Assembly: GCA_002162095.1 (NCBI GenBank)
Contig: CP021424.1
Coordinates: 496,001 to 560,000 of the forward strand
DNA from: Armatimonadetes bacterium Uphvl-Ar2
GTDB lineage: Bacteria; Armatimonadota; Fimbriimonadia; Fimbriimonadales; Fimbriimonadaceae
Reading direction: 5' to 3'
Length of the DNA stretch: 64,000 bases
Below the pieces are notes generated by a model, which made no database searches, had not been told where the DNA came from, and was given only the letters and a program-made list of their open reading frames with translations. The position numbers and the translations under genes are program-made. Shown here one piece after another: positions 16,836 to 25,217 of this stretch (its first letter is position 1; each line of letters begins with the position of its first letter).

Positions 16836-17717
16836 ATGGCTTCTCCTATTCCAGGACGCTATTCAGCTCTCCTTACCGCGCTCGCAGTCCCCATGTCGGC
16901 ACAAGCCGTAGATATCAACGGTGGTACGTCCTGGTCAGGCTGGGATTACGTCGGCGACTCCCAGATGTCGGGCACTTGGGTCCAAGGCTCAACGAGTCGG
17001 ACCTTTGATATCCACCGAACTATTTTCGTACTCGGTAGTGGTCAAACTGTGGGCGGCAATCGGCTCAGCAGCGGGGCCGCAGGGAACGGCATCGACTATA
17101 CAGGAGATACGTCGTCAAGTCTATTCACCGGCTCCTGGCAGGCTGGAGACCGTATTCTTGGCATTGGACTGCGATACACGGGTACGACCCGTGCCACCAC
17201 ATTCTTCTTTCACCGCGATGCCGGCGGAAACAACATCTTTGCTGCATCGAGTTTCGGAGCCAATGACGGCTACTTTAGCCACGATATCGGGGACACCTCA
17301 TCCTACATGAGTCCGGAAACGAATGCCAATCGTGGTCGAGTGCGTCAGTATTCGGTTTGGAATGGCTTTAGCCAAAATGGATCGCCCGAAGAAGGCAACT
17401 TCACCACACCCTATGGCAATGTTCCGAACCTTGCGATGCCGACCCGAAGCTTTTCCGTCTTGGAATCCGGTTCGCTAAATCGAGTGACCAGCGTCCAATA
17501 CTTCCTCAACATTGATGCGGTCCAGCGCTCAAACGGGGGCCTTACCTTTGGAGATGGACAGTTTGGATCTTCCACCGAGTTCGGTTTTTGGGAAGGCGAT
17601 CTAAGCAGTGCGGCGGGTGGTTTCACTCAGCAGATCTTTGCCGTGCCCGAGCCGTTCAGCATGCTGGCCCTGGCCGGTGGCCTGGCCGCTCTGGCGCGCC
17701 GCCGCCGCGCGCGCTGA
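16836..17717 (+). CDS. PEP-CTERM sorting-domain protein
   Basis: The product has 293 residues from an ATG at 16836 (MASPIPGRYSALLTALAVPM), which starts the signal peptide ending AQA. An ATT/TTG region upstream can add 17 residues without gain. The mature part is Gly/Ser/Thr/Asn-rich with no family I recognise. The end reads AVPEPFSMLALAGGLAALARRRRAR: PEP motif, membrane segment and arginine tail. It is the second of three such genes in the window; the exosortase itself is not present here. Confidence 0.8.
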   Translation: MASPIPGRYSALLTALAVPMSAQAVDINGGTSWSGWDYVGDSQMSGTWVQGSTSRTFDIHRTIFVLGSGQTVGGNRLSSGAAGNGIDYTGDTSSSLFTGSWQAGDRILGIGLRYTGTTRATTFFFHRDAGGNNIFAASSFGANDGYFSHDIGDTSSYMSPETNANRGRVRQYSVWNGFSQNGSPEEGNFTTPYGNVPNLAMPTRSFSVLESGSLNRVTSVQYFLNIDAVQRSNGGLTFGDGQFGSSTEFGFWEGDLSSAAGGFTQQIFAVPEPFSMLALAGGLAALARRRRAR

Positions 17718-17736
17718 GCTCGCGCCGGAGCTTGAG

Positions 17737-17777
17737 AATTCCCCTCTTCCCCTTCTCGGGAGGAGGGGATTATCTTT
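17737..17777 (+). terminator. Hairpin terminator after the second PEP-CTERM gene
   Basis: Inverted repeat with arms of about 12 bases (AATTCCCCTCTTCCC against GGGAGGAGGGGATT), a loop CTTCTC, then ATCTTTATC. It lies 20 bp after the PEP-CTERM stop. Confidence 0.75.
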
Positions 17778-17840
17778 ATCCAACTCAAACCCCCGCAAGG
17801 AAACCCCGCGCCGCTCCATCCGGTAACTTCCCTGCGGACC

Positions 17841-18572
17841 ATGCTCACTTCCCTCGCCTTTTTGCTGGCCGCGCACAGCCCCACCCAAACCCCTGCCCCG
17901 AACCTGGCCCGCTTCGTCTACCCGCTGGCCCCCAGCCTCCCCTGCCCGCCGGTGGAGATCGACGTCACCGATTCCCCCGAGAGCAAGGTGTGGGCGGAGC
18001 AAGCCGCCGCCCTGGTCCGCGAGTGGTATGGCCCCCTCACCCAGATGATGGCCACCGATGGCCGCCACCCGGTCACCGGGCAGCCCACCGGCCGCAAGTT
18101 CCAGCCGCCCGCCCGCATCACCCTGGTGTTCAAAAAGACGCTGAACGTACCCGCCTATTGCAGCGGCGGCACCATCACCATCAATGGTGAATGGGTCGCC
18201 CAGCGCCCCGATGACCTCGGCATGGTCATCCACGAGCTCAGCCACGCCATCCAGCAGTATCCGCGCAACGAAATCGACGCCGGCTGGCTGACCGAAGGGA
18301 TCTCGGATTACATCCGGTGGTGGCGCTACGAACCCCAACTGCACGCCACACGCGGGCGCACGGTGCCGGATTTCAGCCGCGCCAAATACACCGATGCCTA
18401 CCGCACCACCGCCGTGTGGCTGGCTTTCATCGAGCAGAAGTACGACCGGCGGCTGGTGCCCACGCTAGACCACCACATGCGCCTGGGCAAGGACCCCATG
18501 CCGGTGTTCAAGGAACTGACCGGCAAGACTGCCGACGAACTGTGGGACGAGTTTAAGACGGAGTTTAAGTAA
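17841..18572 (+). CDS. Basic secretory family protein (metalloprotease-like)
   Basis: The product has 243 residues with a signal peptide (MLTSLAFLLAAHS). It matches the basic secretory protein (BSP) family: EIDVTDSPE near the start, then GTITINGEWV, then VIHELSHAIQQYP, an HExxH-like motif (HELSH) with a later AGWLTEGISDYIRW segment supplying the third metal ligand (E/D). C-terminal TADELWDEFK is also usual in the family. It is probably a secreted zinc-dependent peptidase; no substrate is known. It stands alone between a terminator and a convergent lipoprotein gene. Confidence 0.8.
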   Translation: MLTSLAFLLAAHSPTQTPAPNLARFVYPLAPSLPCPPVEIDVTDSPESKVWAEQAAALVREWYGPLTQMMATDGRHPVTGQPTGRKFQPPARITLVFKKTLNVPAYCSGGTITINGEWVAQRPDDLGMVIHELSHAIQQYPRNEIDAGWLTEGISDYIRWWRYEPQLHATRGRTVPDFSRAKYTDAYRTTAVWLAFIEQKYDRRLVPTLDHHMRLGKDPMPVFKELTGKTADELWDEFKTEFK

Positions 18573-18578
18573 GCGCGC

Positions 18579-18977
18579 TTATTGCACAATCAGGGCCGTG
18601 GCCCCGTCCGGGCTGGCCTGGCTGTTGTCGGCGGGGTTGCGCTTGCCCACGTAAACCGTGATCATCAGGGTTTTCTCGGCGGCGGAACGCCCCTTGCGGC
18701 TGGACTTGAACTCACCCGTCGCCAGCTTTTCAAACGGCTCGAACCCCAGGCTGGAAAAGAAGGCCGCGCCCGCGAGCTTGTCCTTCAGCGAATCCTGGGT
18801 TTCGTTGGCAAAGTAATACATCGTCCAGGGCTCGCCCACCGGGCTCACCACGGTCTTTTCCGCGCCGACAAACACGGGGTCGTCTTCCAGCGGCGCTTGG
18901 CCGACGGTTTGGGATTGGCAGGCCACGGCCAGGCCGAGCGGGAGCGCCAAGGCGGCGAGGAGGTGAGCTTTTCGCAT
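18579..18977 (-). CDS. Small lipoprotein of unknown function
   Basis: The 132-residue product has a lipoprotein signal: MRKAHLLAALALPLGLAVAC, with the cysteine at position 20. The mature part (EPWTMYYFANETQDSLKDKL, then LMITVYVGKR) is not a family I recognise. It is converging with the BSP gene (6 bp between stops) and begins 15 bp after the end of the RHS fragment upstream. Confidence 0.6.
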   Translation of the reverse strand: MRKAHLLAALALPLGLAVACQSQTVGQAPLEDDPVFVGAEKTVVSPVGEPWTMYYFANETQDSLKDKLAGAAFFSSLGFEPFEKLATGEFKSSRKGRSAAEKTLMITVYVGKRNPADNSQASPDGATALIVQ

Positions 18978-18992
18978 GGTGATGCGGCTAAC

Positions 18993-19529
18993 TTACCCGC
19001 TGGAATCTGGATTTGTGCGGGGCGGAGCGGGTGCGGTGGTGCCGGTGGCATCGATCATGGTGGTGCGATTGCCCACGGCATCGTACGCATAGGTCACGGC
19101 CGATGGGGAAGCGCCATAGAGCACCTGGGTGGTGCGGCCGAGGGCATCGTGGGTGTGCGTTTGCACCCAGCCATTGGCATCCAGGATGGTGGTGGGCCGC
19201 CCCGCCGCATCGTAGCTGGTGGTGGTGGCCAGGTTGAGCTCGTTACGCAGGGCAATTTGCCGCCCGGCGAGATCATACGAATAGGTGATCCGGTTGCCCC
19301 GGGCGTCTTGGCGGCTGGTTTGCTGCCCGGCGAGGTCATAGGAGTACGTGGTGCGGTTGCCCAGCGGGTCCACGCTCGCCGACATGCGGTTGGAATTGGC
19401 CGAGTACACCGAGGTGGTGATGAAGCCCAGCGGATTGGTGACGCTGGTTTGGTTTCCGGCGTTGTCATAGGCGTAGCTGGTGCGGTTACCCAGGGGGTCC
19501 ACCGAGGCGGTCACTTGACCCGCGCTCAT
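18993..19529 (-). CDS. RHS/YD-repeat fragment
   Basis: The 178-residue product is made of six or seven YD repeats of the form GNRTxYxYDxAGxxT; examples are DPLGNRTSYAYDNAG and DARGNRITYSYDLAG. It has no signal peptide, no N-terminal domain and no core or tip, so it is a piece of an RHS protein of normally more than 1000 residues. In an RHS gene these repeats come before the core and the toxic tip, but here they lie after the tip/immunity pair at 19660-21610. It is probably a displaced remnant. Confidence 0.7.
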   Translation of the reverse strand: MSAGQVTASVDPLGNRTSYAYDNAGNQTSVTNPLGFITTSVYSANSNRMSASVDPLGNRTTYSYDLAGQQTSRQDARGNRITYSYDLAGRQIALRNELNLATTTSYDAAGRPTTILDANGWVQTHTHDALGRTTQVLYGASPSAVTYAYDAVGNRTTMIDATGTTAPAPPRTNPDSSG

Positions 19530-19659
19530 GAGGCAATGTATGTATGCGGAATTTGCCTCTAACTCAGATTCATTCTAAAACGAACCACAATCACTTGAAA
19601 AGTAAAGATACACCGTCGACAGTTTGTAGGCGACAAACAACAAAACTCGCTTTAACACG

Positions 19660-20445
19660 CTAGTGTTGATCGCTCTCTTTTTCAAGTTCGAGAAGTGCAG
19701 AATCATATTGCGTGCGAATCGGCTTAGGTTCAAACTCGGCTGCAAGCTTTTGAGTAGAGACTCCCCCATCAGGGGTAACCTTGATGACAAAAATTCCCGA
19801 CGATTCGCCGTTCCCCTCTTCGTACATTAGCAGGATGTCCTCGGAAACTTGGCCTAGCCAAATACCCTGCAAGAGTGCGTCATACTCTGTCTTTGCAAGT
19901 CCCGAATTCACTCTCTCCTTCAGTTGTCTGAAGTAGCTGTACGAAAGAAAAGCAGGTGTTCTGATTGGCCACTCGACAGGCTGCTCCTTCGGATGATATT
20001 CTATCGGGACCCTGCCATCAGTCGAAGAGATTTGACGAAGATGACCATTGTAGGCGATAACTATAGAAAATTGGCCTTTCGGAAGCACGTTTATCTCAGC
20101 ATAGATCAAACCATGCTTCCCTTCGGACCAGATGACCAATCTTTGCTGAGCAAAGAAGGTGTACCTTTCAATCGTATCTTGTTGCAAGACGCCAAAATGA
20201 ACAATTCTCGGACCTAAATCGCCGACCTCACCGTAGGTTCGGACCTCTGTAAGATTCTGAGGCCACCTCATTGGGACAGTGCTTCCGAGCTCTCTGACGT
20301 CTGTAGCTGGTCTCTGAGACATTTGCTTCTTAGCCACCTCGCCGGATCTTGCACTGACGCACCCTAATCCGCATAAGGAGACCGATACGGCCAGTACAGA
20401 CGCCAGAGGCAACGAGAGCGCCCACAAAGGAAATGATGATCTCAT
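19660..20445 (-). CDS. Candidate immunity lipoprotein partnered with the RHS tip
   Basis: The product has about 261 residues from the ATG at 20445, which overlaps the stop of the RHS-core/tip gene by 4 bp (ATGA). The N-terminus is hydrophobic with a possible lipobox (LASVLAVSVSLCGLGC), suggesting a periplasmic or membrane location. The rest (RYTFFAQQRLVIWSEGK, then HLRQISSTDGRVPIEYHP) is not a family I recognise. In polymorphic toxin systems the gene directly after the tip encodes immunity, and a periplasmic immunity protein would fit a tip that attacks peptidoglycan. This role is inferred from position only. Confidence 0.5.
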   Translation of the reverse strand: MRSSFPLWALSLPLASVLAVSVSLCGLGCVSARSGEVAKKQMSQRPATDVRELGSTVPMRWPQNLTEVRTYGEVGDLGPRIVHFGVLQQDTIERYTFFAQQRLVIWSEGKHGLIYAEINVLPKGQFSIVIAYNGHLRQISSTDGRVPIEYHPKEQPVEWPIRTPAFLSYSYFRQLKERVNSGLAKTEYDALLQGIWLGQVSEDILLMYEEGNGESSGIFVIKVTPDGGVSTQKLAAEFEPKPIRTQYDSALLELEKESDQH

Positions 20446-21446
20446 GTGTAATACACCTTCAGTTTGATTTTTGAGCAACCATTATCGTATGCGTGCCCAA
20501 AGCAACTACGGACTCTCTTTGACCATTGAGCATCCAAGTGTCGGCCGACTATGCAACCGGCAGAACCGACCCCACCACCATCTGGATGAACACGAAATAG
20601 ATCTCGACCCTCGGGGACTCCATCAACTGGGACCCAATCGGGTTTGATTAGGAACTTGAATCCCTCTGGAGGCGCGGTAAAGGCTGCATTACCTGGATGC
20701 ACACACTTGAGTTCGATACTCCATCCTTCCCCTTTTAGAGTAGAGCTTGGTGGAATTGGCCCCTTGTTCTTTACTTCCCAGGAGCGAGGCCCTTGGAAGC
20801 GCCGTTGTCCTGACGTCGACAATAATGTCAACGTTCTCGTTTCACGCCGCTCCTTACAAAGATATGGTGCGTCGGGAATGCCAAGATAAACGATGTTAAC
20901 CTTAAAAGTGCCAAAAATTTGGTCGCTCTGTTGCCTCAGTGCCATCGTGAAAGTTGCACTTGATTCGTCTTGTAGACATTTCCAGCGGTAGAGGCAACAT
21001 AGGTTAACAAGTGTCGGTGGCGGAGCGCAATCTTCGGTTCTTGGGCTATTGCAGCTACTTGCTATGAGTCCGGTCGGATCAGTCATGCTCGTCGGATTCC
21101 CTTCTACATAGATGTGAGATTTTGACATTGGCCAAATCGGATCCACACTCGTCCAACTTGCTTGTCTCGCCCCGTAGTGACGGGCTTGGTTATATTGCTC
21201 AGCCCAGGTGCGCCCCGTCACACGCGACCCAGTATCTCCCGTCCACTGAAAGTTGGGGTCCGGCCCGACACCCGTCTTTGCGAGGCGCTCGCCGTAAGGC
21301 TTATACCGATACGTATTGGTCACTCGCTTTCCGTTCACGGTGGCCGTGACAGAGCCTAGCGCATCGGTGAGGTACTGGGTAAACGTCGTCCCCGTACTTT
21401 GCCCGACCATTTGGCCGTTCACGGTGTGATAGTTGACAACCGGCAT
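20442..21446 (-). CDS. RHS core with C-terminal L,D-transpeptidase-like (Tlde1-type) tip
   Basis: The product has 334 residues from the ATG at 21446, with a strong AAGGGAG ribosome binding site. The first 110 residues are RHS-associated core: YLTDALGSVTATVNG, TYRYKPYGERLAKTG, HYGARQASWTSVDPI, then DPTGL, the usual core end where the tip begins. The tip (about 120-334) has many cysteines and ends in a segment RDLFRVHPDGGGVGSAGCIVG. The H...SxGC arrangement resembles L,D-transpeptidase-type enzymes such as the Tlde1/DUF2778 toxins, which damage peptidoglycan. The start codon overlaps the stop of a smaller RHS fragment (TAATG). The enzyme assignment is inference from one motif. Confidence 0.6.
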   Translation of the reverse strand: MPVVNYHTVNGQMVGQSTGTTFTQYLTDALGSVTATVNGKRVTNTYRYKPYGERLAKTGVGPDPNFQWTGDTGSRVTGRTWAEQYNQARHYGARQASWTSVDPIWPMSKSHIYVEGNPTSMTDPTGLIASSCNSPRTEDCAPPPTLVNLCCLYRWKCLQDESSATFTMALRQQSDQIFGTFKVNIVYLGIPDAPYLCKERRETRTLTLLSTSGQRRFQGPRSWEVKNKGPIPPSSTLKGEGWSIELKCVHPGNAAFTAPPEGFKFLIKPDWVPVDGVPEGRDLFRVHPDGGGVGSAGCIVGRHLDAQWSKRVRSCFGHAYDNGCSKIKLKVYYT

Positions 21447-21610
21447 TATGATCTCCCTTGGAGATAGTCTGTGCCATCCCACACCAAGGTGGTTCGGCCG
21501 GTGGCGAGAATCTCGCTTCGCTTCAGTCCATCGCCGCTGTAAGTGTAAGAGGCGACAGCAGAGCCATCATTGTGCTCCGCTAGCTGAGCTAGCCAATCGA
21601 AATCCATCAT
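21446..21610 (-). CDS. Short RHS fragment directly before the core/tip gene
   Basis: A 54-codon frame on the minus strand reads VASYTYSGDGLKRSEIL and then TLVWDGTDYLQGR, the standard stretch before the RHS core. It stops at TAA, sharing one base with the ATG of the core/tip gene (TAATG), and that gene restarts in the -1 or +2 frame. The natural RHS reading would run straight through, so this is either a frameshift or a deliberate re-initiation site; the strong ribosome binding site inside it favours re-initiation. No upstream RHS portion is present. Confidence 0.55.
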   Translation of the reverse strand: MMDFDWLAQLAEHNDGSAVASYTYSGDGLKRSEILATGRTTLVWDGTDYLQGRS

Positions 21611-21699
21611 TAACGCAACCCAGCCATTCTATTGTACGCGAGTTTTTCAGTTTCTAGAATCGCGAGGCCAATCTCGCCGAGGCACGGTACTCTGCGGAC

Positions 21700-22578
21700 G
21701 TGATTGGGTTGATCGCGTTGCTCGCCCCGCCGCAAGAGCCGGCCGCCTTCCGGGCGGTGTTCGAAGACCGTCCCCGCCAGCTCATCGTCCGCCTCCTCAA
21801 TGAGCCCGGCGACGGTGGCATCTACGCCGTGTTCTCTCCCGATGTGTGCGCGGTGCGCCGGGTGTGGAACGGCCGCATCAACTACCGGGGCAAGGTCTAC
21901 GATTTCAGCCAGGAGAACTCCTTCGGCGAGGGGCGCAGCCTCTACGAGGTCCCCAGCCAGGTGCTCGGCCCCACCGATTTCGGGCAATCCTCTTCGGCGG
22001 CCGACCCCGTCTGGCGCTTCACCCAGGTGGGTCACGCCGTGGAATCCCGCCCGTTCAACCTCGAGAACTGGGGGCCGCTCTACTTTGCCTTTGAAGAGCG
22101 CGGCGACACCGACTCGGTGGCCATCGAGCTCTCCGACGCCCGCCGCCAGCCCGTCTACCAATACCTCTCGTCCAACACCATCAGCGGCCCCAACGTGTGG
22201 CAGTGGAACTACAAGCAGATGCCCGCCCTGCCCGGCCGTTTCCAGGGCCAGATCCGCATCTCCGCCCCCACGCTGAAGGCCCCCAAGGATGTGCGCCGCG
22301 CCCGCCTGTTTGGCGACCGGCTGGCGTGGTTCCGGGGGGAAACTCCGGTGCCCGTGCAGTTCCGGGGCTACCACCGCGACGGCGACAAAACCACCATTCG
22401 GTTCACCGCCGATGCCCGACCGATTGAACTCACCATGACCATGGAAGGCTCCCTCCTCATCATGCGCTATCGCGCCACCGCCGCCGGCCCCGCGCTGACC
22501 CTGCGCACCTATCAACCCAACGTGCCCGACCCCACCCTGGGCGAGGCCGCCGAGGCCACCGTGGAGGTGCGACGATGA
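21700..22578 (+). CDS. Secreted protein of unknown function, first gene of a sugar operon
   Basis: The product has 292 residues from a GTG start, with a short hydrophobic N-terminus. The sequence (IYAVFSPDVCAVRRVWNGRI, then YDFSQENSFGEG and WNYKQMPALPG) looks like a real conserved protein. Proteins of this kind tend to sit beside PA14/sorbosone-dehydrogenase-like proteins in planctomycetes and armatimonads, though I cannot name the family. The stop overlaps the next start by 4 bp (ATGA), so it is co-translated with the 880-residue protein and probably acts with it outside the cytoplasm. Confidence 0.6.
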   Translation: MIGLIALLAPPQEPAAFRAVFEDRPRQLIVRLLNEPGDGGIYAVFSPDVCAVRRVWNGRINYRGKVYDFSQENSFGEGRSLYEVPSQVLGPTDFGQSSSAADPVWRFTQVGHAVESRPFNLENWGPLYFAFEERGDTDSVAIELSDARRQPVYQYLSSNTISGPNVWQWNYKQMPALPGRFQGQIRISAPTLKAPKDVRRARLFGDRLAWFRGETPVPVQFRGYHRDGDKTTIRFTADARPIELTMTMEGSLLIMRYRATAAGPALTLRTYQPNVPDPTLGEAAEATVEVRR

Positions 22579-25217
22579 CCACTGCCCTGCTGGCCCTGCT
22601 GCTGGCCACCCCCCAAGCGAGCGCCCCCGGCATGACCGTGATGGCCTGGCAGCTGGAGCAACCGTTTGGTGGAATCCCGCAGCTGGTGCAGGGGCAGGTG
22701 CCCAACGCTTACTTCGTCACGCCTTCGTTCCCGCTCACCGGTCCCTTCAAAACCGATGACGCCCCCGTGGCCCAGAACTTTTACGCCGAGGTGACCACTC
22801 GCCTGCAGGTGGACCGCGCCGCCACCTACGACTTTGAGGTCCGCACCACCTCCCTGGTGCGCATGGCGCTGGCCGGGGAGACGATGCTGAACACCACCGA
22901 CGGCACCTTCCGCCGCGAGACCGGGGTGTGGCGCGGGCAATATCGCCTGCCCGTGGGGCGCACCAACCTGAAGGCCTTCATCATGCACAACGAGGGCGAT
23001 TTCAGCCTGGATATCCGCTGGAAGCGCACTGACGAAACCGAATATCGCGCCCTGGCCCCCGAACTGCTGACCACCGACCCCGGCCAGACCTTTGTGGTGA
23101 ACCCCGGCCCCAAGCGGGCCACCCTGGGCGCCCCTACTACGCGCCCCGGCGACCGCCGCCCGCTTACCGCCGTCCACCCCAGCTTTGCGCGGGAAGACAT
23201 TCGCGGCGAAGATTTCCGCCCGGCCGTGGGGGGCATGGTTTTCTTGCCCGATGGCCGCCTGGCCGTGTGCACCTGGGATGAGCGCGGCGCGGTGTATCTG
23301 CTGAGCGACCTGGACAAGCCGGGCCGGGCCAAAGCCCATCTCTTTGCCGAGGGGTTGGGCGAGCCGCTGGGCATCGCCTATTGGCGCGGCGACCTCTACG
23401 TGACGCAGAAGGGCGAGATCACGCGCCTGCGCGACACCAACGGCGACGACCGCGCGGATGAATACGACGTGGTGGCCTCCGGCTGGGGGGTCAGCCCCAA
23501 TTACCACGAGTTCACGTTCAATCTGCTGCCGTTCCAGGGCTCGTTCTACATCAGCTCCAGCGTGCCCCTGCGCGGCGGCCACACCAACTACACCCCTTCG
23601 CAGAAGCCGGGCGAGCCCGCCTATTCCACCCCCGAAGGCCCGGGCAATCTCTATAAGATCGACCCCGCCACGGGCCAGTGGGAAGCGGTGGCGCGCGGCC
23701 TCCGCACCCCCAACGGCATGAACCTGGGCGTGGACGGCCAGATGTTTGTGGCCGACAACCAGGGATCATGGCTGCCCGCCAGCCCGCTCTATCACATCCG
23801 CCCCGGCGCGCGGTATCTGCACCAAGAACAACCTTTTGGTGATGCCGATGAATCCTCGGTGGCGGTGTGGTTTCCGCACGGCGAAATCGGCAACAGCCCC
23901 GCGCAGATGATCCTGATTCCGGATGGCCTCTACCGGGGGCAAATGCTGATTGGCGACGTGACCCACGGCGGCCTGAAGCGCCTCCAACTGGAGAAAGTGA
24001 ACGGGCAATACCAAGGCGCGGTGTATCGGCACAGCCAGGGGCTGGAAGCCGGAATCAACCGTTTGGTGTGGGGGCCGGATGGCGCGCTCTACGCTGGGGG
24101 GATTGGCAGCAACGGCAACTGGAACCACCTGGGCCACAAGTTCGGGCTGGAACGCCTGCGCCCCACCGGCCAGGTGCCGTTTGAGATGCTGGAAGTGGGC
24201 GTGCGCCAGGGCGGGTTCCAGGTGCAATTCACGCACCCGCTGTCCCCGGGCATGGAAGATCTGCTCGGCAAAATCAAGGCCAAGAGCTGGCGCTACGAGG
24301 CCACCATTGCCTATGGCGGCCCCAAGGTGGACGAGAAAAATCTCCCCATCACCCAAACGCGCCTGAGCCCCGACCGCCGCACCCTTTGGTTAGATATCGA
24401 GGGGCTGCAGGCCGGCACGGTGGTGTATCTGCACCTGGGCGACCTGAAAGGGCCGAACGACGAATTCCTATGGAGCCCCGAGGTGTGGTACACGCTGCAG
24501 CGCCTGCCCGGGGAAATCAAAGAGACCCCGCGCCGCCGTGAGATGTTTGCCGAGCCCCCCGCCGGGGCACAGATCCTCATCGGCAAAGGTGGCCAGGGCG
24601 ACCTGCGGCCGCTCCGCCCGGGCGTGGCCAAGTGGCCAACGGTGGGCGACGCCCTGGTGGTGCAACACGACCCGAGCGCGGACATCGGCGGATCGGACCA
24701 CGTGAGCGGCCAGCCCCACGGCGATGCGCTGATCCACGTGGAGTGGCTGAGTCCCCCGGGCGGCCGGGTGGAAACCCAGACCAACGGCAATAGCGGCCTG
24801 AAGCTGATGAGCCGCTATGAGATTCAGATCATGAACGCGCCCGGCATTGTGGACCTGGCGCAGCCCGCCGCCAAGTTCAACGAGGCGGGCTCCATCTACC
24901 GGCAGACCGCGCCGGCGTTCAACCCCAGCTACGGGGCCGGGGTGTGGCAGAGCTACGATATCTGGTTCACCGCGCCGCGCTGGGAAGGCGGCCGCAAGGT
25001 GGCCAATGCCCGCGCCACGGTGTATTGGAACGGGGTGCTGGTGCACCGGGATGTGGAGATCACGGCCAAGACCGGCCTGAGCGAGGAGGAAGCCCCCGGC
25101 CTGGCACCCCTGCTGCTGCAAGACCACCAGACCGAGGCGGAGGGCGGGGTGATGTTCCGCAATGTGTGGCTGCTGCCGACGCCTAATTCTAAGGGAATCC
25201 GTCCGCCACTAACATGA
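22575..25217 (+). CDS. Secreted PA14 + beta-propeller + DUF1080 (3-keto-glycoside hydrolase-like) protein
   Basis: This 880-residue protein has a signal peptide and three recognisable parts. Residues 70-160 look like a PA14 carbohydrate-binding domain (LQVDRAATYDFEVRTTSLV). Residues 210-560 form a sorbosone/glucose-dehydrogenase-like beta-propeller with repeated blades (GGMVFLPDGRLAVCTW, GEITRLRDTNGDDRAD, GLRTPNGMNLG). Residues 690-870 resemble DUF1080, the 3-keto-disaccharide hydrolase fold, with GDALIHVEWLSPPGG and NSGLKLMSRYEIQIMN. It probably binds and processes sugars outside the cell. It overlaps both neighbours by 4 bp, so the operon is tightly coupled. Confidence 0.75.
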   Translation: MTTALLALLLATPQASAPGMTVMAWQLEQPFGGIPQLVQGQVPNAYFVTPSFPLTGPFKTDDAPVAQNFYAEVTTRLQVDRAATYDFEVRTTSLVRMALAGETMLNTTDGTFRRETGVWRGQYRLPVGRTNLKAFIMHNEGDFSLDIRWKRTDETEYRALAPELLTTDPGQTFVVNPGPKRATLGAPTTRPGDRRPLTAVHPSFAREDIRGEDFRPAVGGMVFLPDGRLAVCTWDERGAVYLLSDLDKPGRAKAHLFAEGLGEPLGIAYWRGDLYVTQKGEITRLRDTNGDDRADEYDVVASGWGVSPNYHEFTFNLLPFQGSFYISSSVPLRGGHTNYTPSQKPGEPAYSTPEGPGNLYKIDPATGQWEAVARGLRTPNGMNLGVDGQMFVADNQGSWLPASPLYHIRPGARYLHQEQPFGDADESSVAVWFPHGEIGNSPAQMILIPDGLYRGQMLIGDVTHGGLKRLQLEKVNGQYQGAVYRHSQGLEAGINRLVWGPDGALYAGGIGSNGNWNHLGHKFGLERLRPTGQVPFEMLEVGVRQGGFQVQFTHPLSPGMEDLLGKIKAKSWRYEATIAYGGPKVDEKNLPITQTRLSPDRRTLWLDIEGLQAGTVVYLHLGDLKGPNDEFLWSPEVWYTLQRLPGEIKETPRRREMFAEPPAGAQILIGKGGQGDLRPLRPGVAKWPTVGDALVVQHDPSADIGGSDHVSGQPHGDALIHVEWLSPPGGRVETQTNGNSGLKLMSRYEIQIMNAPGIVDLAQPAAKFNEAGSIYRQTAPAFNPSYGAGVWQSYDIWFTAPRWEGGRKVANARATVYWNGVLVHRDVEITAKTGLSEEEAPGLAPLLLQDHQTEAEGGVMFRNVWLLPTPNSKGIRPPLT

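Noticed and set aside
18993-19529. The YD-repeat gene as a stand-alone wall-associated protein
   Set aside because: It has no signal peptide, no N-terminal domain and no core; it looks like a piece of an RHS gene.
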